A DNA stretch of 18,838 nt from Candidatus Poseidoniales archaeon (GTDB taxonomy: Archaea; Thermoplasmatota; Poseidoniia; Poseidoniales; Poseidoniaceae). Position 1 is the stretch's first letter. Every line of letters starts with the position of its first letter. The stretch is from positions 1 through 18,838 of the forward strand of contig QXYA01000058.1 of the NCBI GenBank assembly GCA_009887135.1. Direction: 5' to 3'. Positions 1 to 7,810 of this stretch are shown here, piece after piece. A program made the position numbers and the translations under genes. Below the pieces are notes generated by a model. It made no database searches. It saw nothing but the letters and a program-made list of their open reading frames with translations, and was not told the DNA's origin.

Positions 1-122
1 GCATGGGAACACCAAATGCCACTCAAAACAGAGTTGCGTATTGGTGGCAAGAAACTCCAATAATCAGTTTGTAAAATCTCTTTACCAATCTGTTATAATA
101 GGACCCATCATTAGAAATTAGC
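1..122. other. Left window edge; possible 3' end of an upstream gene, then intergenic
   Basis: Plus-strand frame 3 is open from the edge to a TAA at 72-74 and ends in the residues RVAYWWQETPIISL. Frame 1 is open to a TAA at 61-63. Either could be the last codons of a gene lying mostly outside the window, and with so few codons I cannot choose. From about 75 to 122 the DNA is AT-rich and carries a TATA-like box for the next gene. No RNA gene is visible. Confidence 0.3.
93..100 (+). promoter_or_regulatory. TATA-like box of the lectin-like surface protein gene
   Basis: The octamer TTATAATA is centred 26-27 bases before the ATG at 123. That is the usual distance from an archaeal TATA box to the transcription start, so the mRNA probably begins at or within a few bases of this ATG. 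No SD-like sequence precedes 123. This is a pattern match only, with no transcript data. Confidence 0.55.
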
Positions 123-3100
123 ATGAGCCTAGTAGGCAATGGTCTTATCAATCACCATCGAGTGAAAAGAATCATGGAGTCTCGTAAGAGAATTATCGGC
201 CCAAGTCTCGCATTCATGCTATTGGCATCTACATTGCTGGTATTCGCATCACCAACACAAGCTGATATCACCGATGAAATTTCGATTTTACATACTGCAG
301 TGAATCCTGAAAATAACAAGACGTATCACCTTCTTTCTGCATCTTCTTGGGAAGATGCGGCATTCCGAGCACGATCATTGGATGGCTATCTTACCACCGT
401 GGATTCAGATCTTGAAAACGCTTGGATTTTCGATACATTTGCTGGATACGATAATCAAAGTCGCCATATCTGGATTGGATTGAACGATGTTCAAGATGAA
501 GGAATGTACCGTTGGCATGATGGAACGCCATTCTTGTACAGAAGTTGGGGAGAAGCCCAACCAACTGGAAGTGATGATGCAGATTACGTACACATCGCCT
601 CAACAAACATGGGTAACATTATGCCTGGTACGTGGAACGATTTGGAAAATAATCCTGAATACTTCCCAGTTTATGGGGTCGTAGAAGTAGGTCAAGGTGC
701 AGATTTTTCACTCCGATTTAATGGCGTAGAGGATCATGTTAAGATTTCAAATGATGATGGTCTTCAACCAAATGCGTCATTACTTATTGAAGCCACAATT
801 AAACCATCTGATTTGAGTGGAATACGATTCATTACCATGAAGGGTGATTATGGCTGGGGTATGTACCTCTCAGAGGGATACATCGGCTATTCTTCAGAAT
901 ACAGTCTCTCAAAACACCCATTATCGAACATGTCGGTTACTGTCGATAACTGGTCAACCATTGAAGTTGAGATCATAGAGGGTGTTGGCGGTGAATTCAG
1001 AATTGATGGAATGCCTGTTGGAAATATTTCTGTTGAAGATGCCAACATACCCGTAGGCGATTTCGGTTCAAATGATTGTTTCACTTCCGGAGCATCATGT
1101 GACGAACTGTACATCGCTCGTATGGGCGCAGGATGTGATTGCTATCATTTCGAAGGTATCATTGATGATGTAACCATCAAGTCAATGGATGATATGAATT
1201 GGGAAATTATGACCCAATGGACGTTCTGGGAAGGTGAAGGCAGTGATGTCGGTGATTCCTTAAACGATGAAATGTTTGAGCGAAATGGAGAAATTCATGG
1301 AGCAGATTGGGTTATGCCTGATGGCTCTATTATCGCTCAGGCTATTGAATTGATTAATGAAGATTATATCATTATCGAAGATGTCAAAGAAGGAGATACA
1401 CTTCTTTTCTATGTCGATGTTGAGGATTTGACACGATATCTCGATGTATCCTTTTGGGCTTGGTCAGATTACTATTGGGAAGAAGATGTAGAAGAGGATC
1501 AATTCAATGTGTATGTTGGATACGATGAAATTCCTGCCCCGTGGGACTACGATATGGAATTGACTGGATGGTATGGTTCAGTTTATGGAAGTTTTACTTG
1601 GCCTGAACATGACGTCATGTGGTTTGCTCTTGTAGCAAATCAAGATCTAGAAGAACTCGAAGTCAGCACGTACTGGGATCTCGCAAAGGCTCCACCAAGT
1701 CTTGAAGAGATGACAGAACTGTTCAAGGGTGTGCCAATCACACAACAATCGAATCAAGCAGAGGATTACGAAGCTGCAATCAATTACTATTTCGTCAATG
1801 TTACCGAACCACTTACCGAACTAAAAGTCGAGACTTATGGCGGAAAAGGGAACATTCAGTTAGCCATATCGAAGGGTGGGCCAGTTGATCCTGATTATGG
1901 ATGGGATATCGGATTTATTGATGATATATTACCGGGAGACGGAACCACGTCATACACTATGGAAGATTGGTCTACGGGCCAAGGAAATAACGAGGAAGTC
2001 AATTTGTTTGATGTTGAACCTGGAATCTATTATGTGGTCACTTATACGTACCGAAAAGCCAACGATTACACAATTCTTGCAGACATGAACTACGCTCCTA
2101 CGAATGCTGACCCTACAACTGCTGTGGAACTCACACCTGGTATTGCTTACGGTCCGATGAGTGGCTATGATGGACTTGATCAATACTTCTTCATTGACGT
2201 ACCAACCGGTACTGAACGACTTGAAGTGGATCTAGATGGAGGATTTGGTGAAGCAAGTCTCCATATGCGCATCGAGAACACTCCCACTGCAAGTGAAGCT
2301 GACCATCATTCAGGTTCGCCAGGAGCAGGCGATAAAATCGCTTTCAATAATCCAACTCCCGGAAAATGGTACATTCTTCTTGATTCAGAAACAGTATTCA
2401 GTGGTGTTGAAATTACAGCATCTTTTGCAGACCTCTACATTTGGGAATATGATGGAACTCCAGTTCAACTGTTTAAGGATGAGCAAATCGATGGATTGAG
2501 TGCCCCTTCTGGAGAAGACTTATTCTTCTACGTTGAAGTTGGAAGAAATACTCAAACCCTGATCATCAATACATTCGGAGGCTCTGGAGAATTGCTTATT
2601 GAAGGAGATGGTGAGACTGACTTTGGATTTGATGACTTTGATTTCTTTGATGAGGACATGATGGATTCTGGTAGACAATTCGGTGAAGAAGAGTGGATTT
2701 CGTATGGCGAAGGCACATATCAAGAATTGTACATCTACTTCCCTGCTGAGGGTAGGTTTGACATTACCGTTACTTCGATGGACGATTTCTCTGAAGTCTC
2801 GATTGTTGCAACATGGGATGGACGAGATGGTGGCCCTAATGGCCCTGAGGAACCTGTTGACCCAGAAGAAATCATGCCTTGTGACGAAGGTTTGAAAGAA
2901 ATGATGACTGATAATGACATTAACGGCGATGGACTCATTAGTGCATCAGAATTCAAATATTTTGATGACTTTGACGGAAGAACCATCGAATTTTCTGAAA
3001 TTAATCAAAACGATGATTCATACCTTGAATTCAATGAGATTGTAGCCTTTGCTTGTTCCTGTGAAAACGAATTGGCCTTACTTGACATGCAAATCGATGG

Positions 3101-3794
3101 AAGCCTATCCCTTTCAGATTTTGATAAGATTGAATTTAAGAACGACTATCAATCTATTAAATTAGATTTCAACCAAGACGAATTCATTGATTCATTTGAA
3201 TTAAGTGAGTTTGCGCTTGTTTGTGAAACATCCTACAATCCAATGGATACGGATGGAGATGGTGTTCTGGATCCTGATGACCAGTTCCCGAACGATCCTG
3301 ATGAACAATCCGATGCTGATGGAGATGGTGTTGGAGACAATGCGGACTTTGCCCCAAGCGTATCCAATGACGTCGTCTACAGTGCTGGTGCAGTGATGTT
3401 ACTGGTTCTGTTTGGTGTACTTGTTCTGATTGTACGTGGCAGTTCAAGAGGTCCTGATGATATGCAACAAGACCAATGGAACAAAACTGATGCATTTGCA
3501 GAACGAATGATGGCTATGGATGGAGGAGAAACGATGCTAGAAGCTCCTAATCTTGGACCAGTAGGCGATACGATTGCTCCAATAACTGACGAACCAATGC
3601 AAGCCTTTGAAGCTCCTAGTGAATTAAAGGGGTATGATTTCGGTAATGAATCCTCCTTTACGGCTGAATCACAACCACCTGCAAGTTTGATGGGGATGAT
3701 GGATAGTCAAGGCCGTGAGCATATCGAATATCCTGCACAAAGTGGAAAGTATTGGCACAGAACCTCTCCAGACTCGCCTTGGATGAAGGACTAA
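123..3794 (+). CDS. Large secreted, membrane-anchored protein with C-type lectin-like, LamG-like, EF-hand and TSP3 regions
   Basis: Predicted cell-surface protein of 1223 residues; ligand unknown. Residues 19-47 look like a signal peptide (ESRKR, hydrophobic core, cleavage after TQA). Residues about 60-190 form a C-type lectin-like domain, with the motifs WIGLND and GTWND. Residues 193-370 resemble a LamG/concanavalin beta-sandwich. About 415-895 holds roughly four weakly conserved beta-sandwich repeats like bacterial pre-peptidase C-terminal domains. Four EF-hand loops start at 932, 961, 988 and 1015, each with an acidic residue at position 12. TSP3-like DxDGDG repeats follow at 1042-1072, then a TM segment (1084-1105) and a cytosolic tail of about 118 residues. 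The protein is very acidic and probably binds calcium. It is not an archaeosortase substrate of the PGF-CTERM type: no PGF motif is present and the tail after the TM is long. The start at 123 fits the TATA box; ATG 174 (MESRKR) is the alternative and gives a more typical signal peptide. The stop interlocks with the convergent archaeosortase stop. Confidence 0.85.
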   Translation: MSLVGNGLINHHRVKRIMESRKRIIGPSLAFMLLASTLLVFASPTQADITDEISILHTAVNPENNKTYHLLSASSWEDAAFRARSLDGYLTTVDSDLENAWIFDTFAGYDNQSRHIWIGLNDVQDEGMYRWHDGTPFLYRSWGEAQPTGSDDADYVHIASTNMGNIMPGTWNDLENNPEYFPVYGVVEVGQGADFSLRFNGVEDHVKISNDDGLQPNASLLIEATIKPSDLSGIRFITMKGDYGWGMYLSEGYIGYSSEYSLSKHPLSNMSVTVDNWSTIEVEIIEGVGGEFRIDGMPVGNISVEDANIPVGDFGSNDCFTSGASCDELYIARMGAGCDCYHFEGIIDDVTIKSMDDMNWEIMTQWTFWEGEGSDVGDSLNDEMFERNGEIHGADWVMPDGSIIAQAIELINEDYIIIEDVKEGDTLLFYVDVEDLTRYLDVSFWAWSDYYWEEDVEEDQFNVYVGYDEIPAPWDYDMELTGWYGSVYGSFTWPEHDVMWFALVANQDLEELEVSTYWDLAKAPPSLEEMTELFKGVPITQQSNQAEDYEAAINYYFVNVTEPLTELKVETYGGKGNIQLAISKGGPVDPDYGWDIGFIDDILPGDGTTSYTMEDWSTGQGNNEEVNLFDVEPGIYYVVTYTYRKANDYTILADMNYAPTNADPTTAVELTPGIAYGPMSGYDGLDQYFFIDVPTGTERLEVDLDGGFGEASLHMRIENTPTASEADHHSGSPGAGDKIAFNNPTPGKWYILLDSETVFSGVEITASFADLYIWEYDGTPVQLFKDEQIDGLSAPSGEDLFFYVEVGRNTQTLIINTFGGSGELLIEGDGETDFGFDDFDFFDEDMMDSGRQFGEEEWISYGEGTYQELYIYFPAEGRFDITVTSMDDFSEVSIVATWDGRDGGPNGPEEPVDPEEIMPCDEGLKEMMTDNDINGDGLISASEFKYFDDFDGRTIEFSEINQNDDSYLEFNEIVAFACSCENELALLDMQIDGSLSLSDFDKIEFKNDYQSIKLDFNQDEFIDSFELSEFALVCETSYNPMDTDGDGVLDPDDQFPNDPDEQSDADGDGVGDNADFAPSVSNDVVYSAGAVMLLVLFGVLVLIVRGSSRGPDDMQQDQWNKTDAFAERMMAMDGGETMLEAPNLGPVGDTIAPITDEPMQAFEAPSELKGYDFGNESSFTAESQPPASLMGMMDSQGREHIEYPAQSGKYWHRTSPDSPWMKD

Positions 3795-4714
3795 CTGTGC
3801 TGCTTCTGACGTTTCCGTAAACCGACAGATTCCAGCAAGCGTAGTATATGTCTGTGTAACTCTGGTAAGAGTTCAAACATTGCAATTGCCATGATGAACA
3901 TCGCAAAGAGAGATACGACTCGAGAAGCATAAGAGTGTCCAAACTCAAACATACTCATACCAAGGTATTCCCATCCCTCATAAGAGAGATGCATCCAAAC
4001 CAATCCTGCATTTCTAAACAGGTTCAAAATGTGGATGATGGGGACGGTGAAGAGAAGAGCACGTATTCGTCGCTTACGATCGATATCAAGAACAGAGATT
4101 GCACCAATGAAGACGATCATCGATTGAAGAGCTGTACAAGCAAGAACGAAATTGATACCGATCATGCCCCCATCAGCCATGATCAGTTCTGTCTGATACG
4201 GGTGTTCAGCAAAAGAATCTGTCATAAACCACTTATTGCCATCCCATTCAGACCAAAGAAACGTTCCAGAATCTGTGTTGACATATGTCTCTCCAAGTTG
4301 TATGTCTGCAGTTCCAGTAAACGATAGAAAGAGGGCCACTTGAGAGGCTACGAACCAAATAGCCAGCACACTGAACCAGGGTACAGAAGCAATCAGAAGG
4401 TATGGACCTCCTGCATAAGCAATACATCCTCTCGCCCAATTCAGAGCATCACGGTCTCTTTTAGTTAAGGAACGTGCCTCAGCGATAACCAATCCAACAC
4501 CAAGTGGTAGAGCTAATGCCGTCATTACAGTTAGAACAAGATCACCGATTTCAAAGTAATATCCAGACTCATTGAAAAAATATAGAGCGACAAGTATCCA
4601 GCCTGTTTGTGCAGATCTACTGACTCCGCTCTGGTGCCGCTTATGCCAAGAATATCCGAGCAAAATCATACCAAGAGCACCACAAATAGTGGCATACTCC
4701 TTTGGTATCAGCAT
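3791..4714 (-). CDS. artA: Archaeosortase/exosortase-family membrane transpeptidase, ArtA-like
   Basis: A 307-residue polytopic membrane protein with about seven hydrophobic segments. The exosortase/archaeosortase catalytic triad is visible in order: Cys193 in ACTALQSM, Arg234 in NLFRNAG, and His260 in FEFGHSYASR. In known archaea ArtA recognises the C-terminal PGF-CTERM signal of surface glycoproteins, removes it and helps attach a prenyl-derived lipid. Residues 135-180 form an extracytoplasmic loop rich in acidic and aromatic residues. No protein in this window ends in a PGF-CTERM-like signal, so the substrates must be encoded elsewhere. The gene is monocistronic, tail to tail with the lectin-like surface protein (3-base overlap), and starts 84 bases from the divergent HAD phosphatase gene. 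An AGGA a few bases before the ATG could act as a weak SD. The family call is firm; the ArtA subtype is an inference from the ACTxLQS context. Confidence 0.85.
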   Translation of the reverse strand: MLIPKEYATICGALGMILLGYSWHKRHQSGVSRSAQTGWILVALYFFNESGYYFEIGDLVLTVMTALALPLGVGLVIAEARSLTKRDRDALNWARGCIAYAGGPYLLIASVPWFSVLAIWFVASQVALFLSFTGTADIQLGETYVNTDSGTFLWSEWDGNKWFMTDSFAEHPYQTELIMADGGMIGINFVLACTALQSMIVFIGAISVLDIDRKRRIRALLFTVPIIHILNLFRNAGLVWMHLSYEGWEYLGMSMFEFGHSYASRVVSLFAMFIMAIAMFELLPELHRHILRLLESVGLRKRQKQHS

Positions 4715-4716
4715 AG

Positions 4717-4737
4717 TAGGTCCTAGAGTATCCTAGA
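4717..4737. promoter_or_regulatory. Tandem TCTAGGA repeats before the archaeosortase gene
   Basis: Read on the minus strand, TCTAGGA occurs twice with starts exactly 10 bases apart (4731-4737 and 4721-4727), ending 7 bases from the archaeosortase ATG. The proximal copy also lies in a short odd palindrome, TAGG-T-CCTA (4717-4725). A 10-base period puts both copies on one face of the helix, as expected for an operator. One copy could instead serve partly as an SD (AGGA). Confidence 0.3.
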
Positions 4738-4798
4738 TAGAAACATTTGCTCTTACTCTCTCCACTAAATCCAACAACCCCCAATACTTGGCTTGGCC

Positions 4799-5413
4799 AT
4801 GAACGGACCTGTCATTGACGGAAAAGGCTGGGCAAATGGGCCTATTGCTTTTCTAGACCGTGATGGCGTACTCAATTATGGACGCGAAGGATATGTCAAC
4901 AATCCATCACAAATGAATATCATTCCTGGTTCAGGTCATGCTATTGCACAATTAAGAGAATCTGGTTTCACGATTTGTGTTGTAACCAATCAATCCCCAA
5001 TTATGCGTGGTTTATGGGATGTCGATCAATTACACACAATCCATGAAGAGTTGCGCAAACAATTGTTGAATGAGAATAAAGATGCTGTAATTGATATGAT
5101 TCTCACATGCCCACATAGAAATCGAGATCGTTGTGGTTGCAGAAAGCCTTGGCCAGGTATGCTTCGAACAGGTCACGAACTATTGAGGGATCAGCGTGTA
5201 CTTCATTCCAACATTGATTGGGCTGGAGAAAAACCAGAACCATGGAACGTATTGGACACGATGGTTGGAGATCGTAAATCCGACATGGGAGCAGGCTGGG
5301 CAGTAGGTGCACGTACGTTTGAAGTCTCATCACAACAGGGTTTACCTCAAGTGATTCCTCGTGTTCTTGATGCATTGGATGCTGGCGATGAATACGATCC
5401 GATGAGGTGGTAA
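4799..5413 (+). CDS. HAD-superfamily IIIA phosphatase, GmhB/HisB-N-like
   Basis: A 204-residue cytosolic phosphatase with all four HAD motifs: DRDGV (nucleophile Asp20, acid/base Asp22), Thr63 in VVTNQS, Lys116 in CRKP, and Asp158/Asp162 in VGDRKSD. Cys104, His106, Cys112 and Cys114 match the zinc site of D-glycero-D-manno-heptose-1,7-bisphosphate 7-phosphatases and histidinol-phosphatases. The substrate cannot be fixed from sequence: a heptose bisphosphate, histidinol phosphate or another small phosphoester are all possible. ATG 4799 is preferred over the in-frame TTG at 4793, since neither has an SD. The gene probably opens a two-gene operon with tiaS, whose start lies one base after this stop, and this gene's last codons carry the tiaS SD (GAGGTGG, 5404-5410). 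A link to TiaS is only contextual. Confidence 0.85.
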   Translation: MNGPVIDGKGWANGPIAFLDRDGVLNYGREGYVNNPSQMNIIPGSGHAIAQLRESGFTICVVTNQSPIMRGLWDVDQLHTIHEELRKQLLNENKDAVIDMILTCPHRNRDRCGCRKPWPGMLRTGHELLRDQRVLHSNIDWAGEKPEPWNVLDTMVGDRKSDMGAGWAVGARTFEVSSQQGLPQVIPRVLDALDAGDEYDPMRW

Positions 5414-5414
5414 A

Positions 5415-6596
5415 ATGGGATGGCTTGGACTTGATGATACTGATTCCCTCAAAGGTGGTTGTACCACTGAAGTACTGTTCCGATTATTGAACGATTTACC
5501 AGATGATGTGTCATTTAGAACTCCTCGGCTTGTCCGGCTATGGCCATTTGCAAAACAACGAACCAGAGGAAATGCTGCAGTGGCTGTTGAATTAATTACT
5601 GAAAATGAATCGGAATTGCTTATTCATCTCGACAAGTGGTGGCAGCAACATGTTGAATCGCTCAAAGGGGTTCTTGGAACAAGCGACCACAGTGAACGTA
5701 CACAATATCCAGCAGATCCTGGCATGATATGGACAAGCGAATCAATGACAGATGAAGCGTTTTACAAATCTGCTGTATCTTCTGAAATTGAACTTCAAAA
5801 TGTACCGGAAGTAACACGCTACTGGGGTGGAAATGGAAGGATAGGAGCAACTGCTGCGGTCCTATGGCCTGCGACTCAGTGTACCTACGAAGCCATTGCT
5901 TGGAGAAGCAATGAAGCAGAAGGAAGACGTCAATTGGATGAAGTAGCATTAGCTGAAGTTGAGGACTTAAAGGATACATTTCTGTGTAGAAATCCAAAAC
6001 TGGGCACCAGCCTTCTAGCACCGAGAGGAAATTCTCCAGTTCTTTTTGGAATTCGTTCATGGACAAAAGATGGGGCGCAGCATGCACTCGATATTCTTGA
6101 ACAAGGGAATGATACCGAACCAACCAAAGGTTCACTCGTATTCCAAACAAACCAAGCAACAGGAGATCATTTGGAAGTACCAGTAGAAGCTTATGTCCGT
6201 TCCAAATCTATTCTGAAAAAGGGCCATGTTGTCTTAGAAACAACACAAGGAACATGGATGGCTTTTCGACAAAGTGGACATATTGCTTTACTCTCACAGT
6301 GGGTCATAAAAGGAGATTTGTTAATCGGAAATGGACTAAGAGATGAAGATGATGTTCTTCATCTTGAATTACTAAAGGTTAAGAAGTCAATTAGTGAACA
6401 GAAAAGACCTCTCTGTGTGAGGTGTAATAAGTCGATGAAATCGATGGGTAAAAACCAGGGTCTTCGTTGCAAAAGATGTAATTTAACATCGGATCGAGGT
6501 TGGGTTGAAGTCGAACGGATTCCGCCATTTCAAAATTGGGTCCAACCCCCTCCGTCTTCGAGAAGGCATCTCTCAAAACCACTCCAAGAGAAGTAA
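5415..6596 (+). CDS. tiaS: tRNA(Ile2) 2-agmatinylcytidine synthetase TiaS
   Basis: TiaS uses ATP and agmatine to modify C34 of the CAU anticodon of tRNA-Ile2, so that it reads AUA as isoleucine rather than AUG. It is an archaeal hallmark enzyme and normally essential. The 393-residue product opens with the family signature GLDDTDS (residues 5-11) followed by GGCTTEV. RGNAAVAV (51-58) and the IGATAAVLWP stretch (143-152) belong to the catalytic and ferredoxin-like regions. An OB-fold region spans about 238-325, and a C-terminal zinc ribbon has Cys334, Cys337, Cys352 and Cys355. Length is close to the usual ~420. The start has a good SD (GAGGTGG, spacing 4) inside the preceding HAD gene, which supports co-transcription and coupled translation. 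Confidence 0.95.
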   Translation: MGWLGLDDTDSLKGGCTTEVLFRLLNDLPDDVSFRTPRLVRLWPFAKQRTRGNAAVAVELITENESELLIHLDKWWQQHVESLKGVLGTSDHSERTQYPADPGMIWTSESMTDEAFYKSAVSSEIELQNVPEVTRYWGGNGRIGATAAVLWPATQCTYEAIAWRSNEAEGRRQLDEVALAEVEDLKDTFLCRNPKLGTSLLAPRGNSPVLFGIRSWTKDGAQHALDILEQGNDTEPTKGSLVFQTNQATGDHLEVPVEAYVRSKSILKKGHVVLETTQGTWMAFRQSGHIALLSQWVIKGDLLIGNGLRDEDDVLHLELLKVKKSISEQKRPLCVRCNKSMKSMGKNQGLRCKRCNLTSDRGWVEVERIPPFQNWVQPPPSSRRHLSKPLQEK

Positions 6597-6609
6597 TCTC
6601 CATCAAAAC

Positions 6610-6617
6610 AATATTTA
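6610..6617 (+). promoter_or_regulatory. TATA-like box of the small membrane protein gene at 6640
   Basis: AATATTTA is centred 26-27 bases before the ATG at 6640, the same spacing as at the lectin-like gene. No SD precedes that ATG. A leaderless transcript starting at or next to 6640 is the likely reading, which makes this a separate unit from tiaS despite the 43-base gap. Confidence 0.5.
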
Positions 6618-6639
6618 CTGAGAAGATATAAGAACGCTC

Positions 6640-6891
6640 ATGGCAGACGACCTTACCAAGTACGTAACTACTTTCATTCTCATTCTGATGTTTATCGGAA
6701 TGATTGTCTTTGTTGCAATTCGTGCAAAACAGAATCGAGAAAAGATGATTGAAAATCATGCTCCTAAAGTTGCAGGAGAGGACGAATTGGAAGGAGGAGC
6801 ACGAAACCCTCAACGATTTGATGAACCTGATGAAGAAGCTCTCGAAGAAATGGCAGAACTTCTCGGTGAAGACTTAGAAGATGAAGCCTGA
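6640..6891 (+). CDS. Small single-pass membrane protein with acidic C-terminal tail
   Basis: I do not recognise the family of this 83-residue product. Residues 9-28 form one strongly hydrophobic helix (FILILMFIGMIVFVAI), followed by a basic stop-transfer stretch (RAKQNREK), so the N-terminus is probably outside and the C-terminus cytosolic. The last 25 residues are very acidic (DEPDEEALEEMAELLGEDLE), possibly helical and suited to protein contacts. A TATA-like box at the leaderless distance supports a real gene. The 3' end overlaps the convergent RecA-like gene by 18 bases. Confidence 0.7.
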   Translation: MADDLTKYVTTFILILMFIGMIVFVAIRAKQNREKMIENHAPKVAGEDELEGGARNPQRFDEPDEEALEEMAELLGEDLEDEA

Positions 6892-7461
6892 ATCCTCTAT
6901 TTTTCCAACGAGTTCTGTACCATCACAGGCAAGAATTTTAGATTTATGTTCTGTTTCTTGTAATGTCCAAATCTCAAATCCACCACCTATTAGAATCGTT
7001 TCACTCCGAGGTATTGCACCTGTATCGTTGGAACTTACATCGGTTCCAGCCTTTGAGATAAGTAGGAGTGTAGTGGAATCATCAATCCGTTTTTTCAAAT
7101 CGATCATCGCCTTAATGTGACGAGAAGGAATACGTCCTGTTGGCTCACACCAATCATCGAGAACGATCAAACCCACACTCGGTAAATTCTGTTCGGCTTC
7201 AACAATTGCATCCACACAACGTTCCATATTACCAATCAAATTCATCGCATGAAAACGGCTGGCTTCTACAATGTTAAGAGATGTAAAAAGTTGAGAAAAA
7301 CGGGTTGCATTCGGCATATCCGGTGATGCCCAGAGAACTCTCCCCCCGCCTTGTATTTCGTCGACAGCACAATGCAAACCAAGAGTTGTTCCTCCACAAC
7401 CACCGTCCACTGAAAGATGGATTCTTTTTCCTTGCAGATCAAGCACCCAACGTTCGGCCAT
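6874..7461 (-). CDS. RecA/RadB-like protein with degenerate Walker A motif
   Basis: A 195-residue protein that reads like one RecA-fold ATPase core. Residues 12-30 give a strand then a P-loop-like turn, GGCGGTTLGL (20-29), where the aligned RecA/RadB motif would be GxGKTTL; the lysine position is Gly24 and the first Walker A glycine is also lost. A second strand (RVLWASPD, 41-48) follows, then a Walker B-like strand LIVLDDW (98-104) and a third strand TTLLLISKAG (130-139), in the order found in RadA, RadB and KaiC relatives. The C-terminal ~40 residues are mostly beta, as in RadB. With the lysine gone, ATP hydrolysis is doubtful; it may be a regulatory or structural paralogue. It sits alone on the minus strand among small membrane-protein genes. 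Fold assignment is moderate, function unknown. Confidence 0.65.
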   Translation of the reverse strand: MAERWVLDLQGKRIHLSVDGGCGGTTLGLHCAVDEIQGGGRVLWASPDMPNATRFSQLFTSLNIVEASRFHAMNLIGNMERCVDAIVEAEQNLPSVGLIVLDDWCEPTGRIPSRHIKAMIDLKKRIDDSTTLLLISKAGTDVSSNDTGAIPRSETILIGGGFEIWTLQETEHKSKILACDGTELVGKIEDSGFIF

Positions 7462-7537
7462 AACAATCCCAACCAGTTCATAGATTTGACATTAACATCA
7501 GCGCAATGCTCATGACCTTCCATACGAACCCACAATC

Positions 7538-7756
7538 ATGAGCGGAGAAGTTCGAGAAGGGGAGCGTATTCCAAGAAGAGAACCGCCTCCCTATGAAGAA
7601 GCGAAAGGATTCGCCTCCGCCGTAGCCCGAGATGGCTTCTTTGCCACAGCAATTAGGGACACAAATCAGTATGGCCCAGTTGGAATGATGATTTTGCTTT
7701 TCATCATTGCGACCATCACTGGATTTGTCATAAAGATGCTTGGCTTTATGGTGTAA
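7538..7756 (+). CDS. Small C-terminally anchored membrane protein
   Basis: Unrecognised 72-residue protein. The N-terminal 45 residues are polar and include a proline-rich PPPY motif (16-19) and a possibly amphipathic stretch (24-40). Residues 48-68 form a single hydrophobic helix, leaving only a few residues after it, so this looks like a tail-anchored protein with a cytosolic N-terminal domain. It has no SD and no convincing TATA box. It is divergent from the RecA-like gene, and the 76 bases between them hold an imperfect palindrome TGAnnTTAAnnTCA (7487-7500). Codon use resembles its neighbours. It is probably a real gene but conservation has not been tested. Confidence 0.6.
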   Translation: MSGEVREGERIPRREPPPYEEAKGFASAVARDGFFATAIRDTNQYGPVGMMILLFIIATITGFVIKMLGFMV

Positions 7757-7810
7757 ACTGAAGAAATTCCTTTCACTCCAAAGTCTGCGATAATCACTCA
7801 ATCGTAGGAC

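Noticed and set aside
3184..3495. A 103-codon minus-strand open frame rich in His and Gln near the EF-hand/TSP3 region.
   Set aside because: The His/Gln richness is the antisense image of repeated Asp/Gly codons in the real gene.
3935..4327. A 130-codon plus-strand open frame inside the archaeosortase gene.
   Set aside because: It is antisense to a gene with an intact catalytic triad, has low-complexity basic composition and no recognisable domain.
5662..6159. A 165-codon minus-strand open frame inside tiaS.
   Set aside because: It lies wholly within a clear tiaS gene, has no start signal, and its composition fits an antisense shadow.
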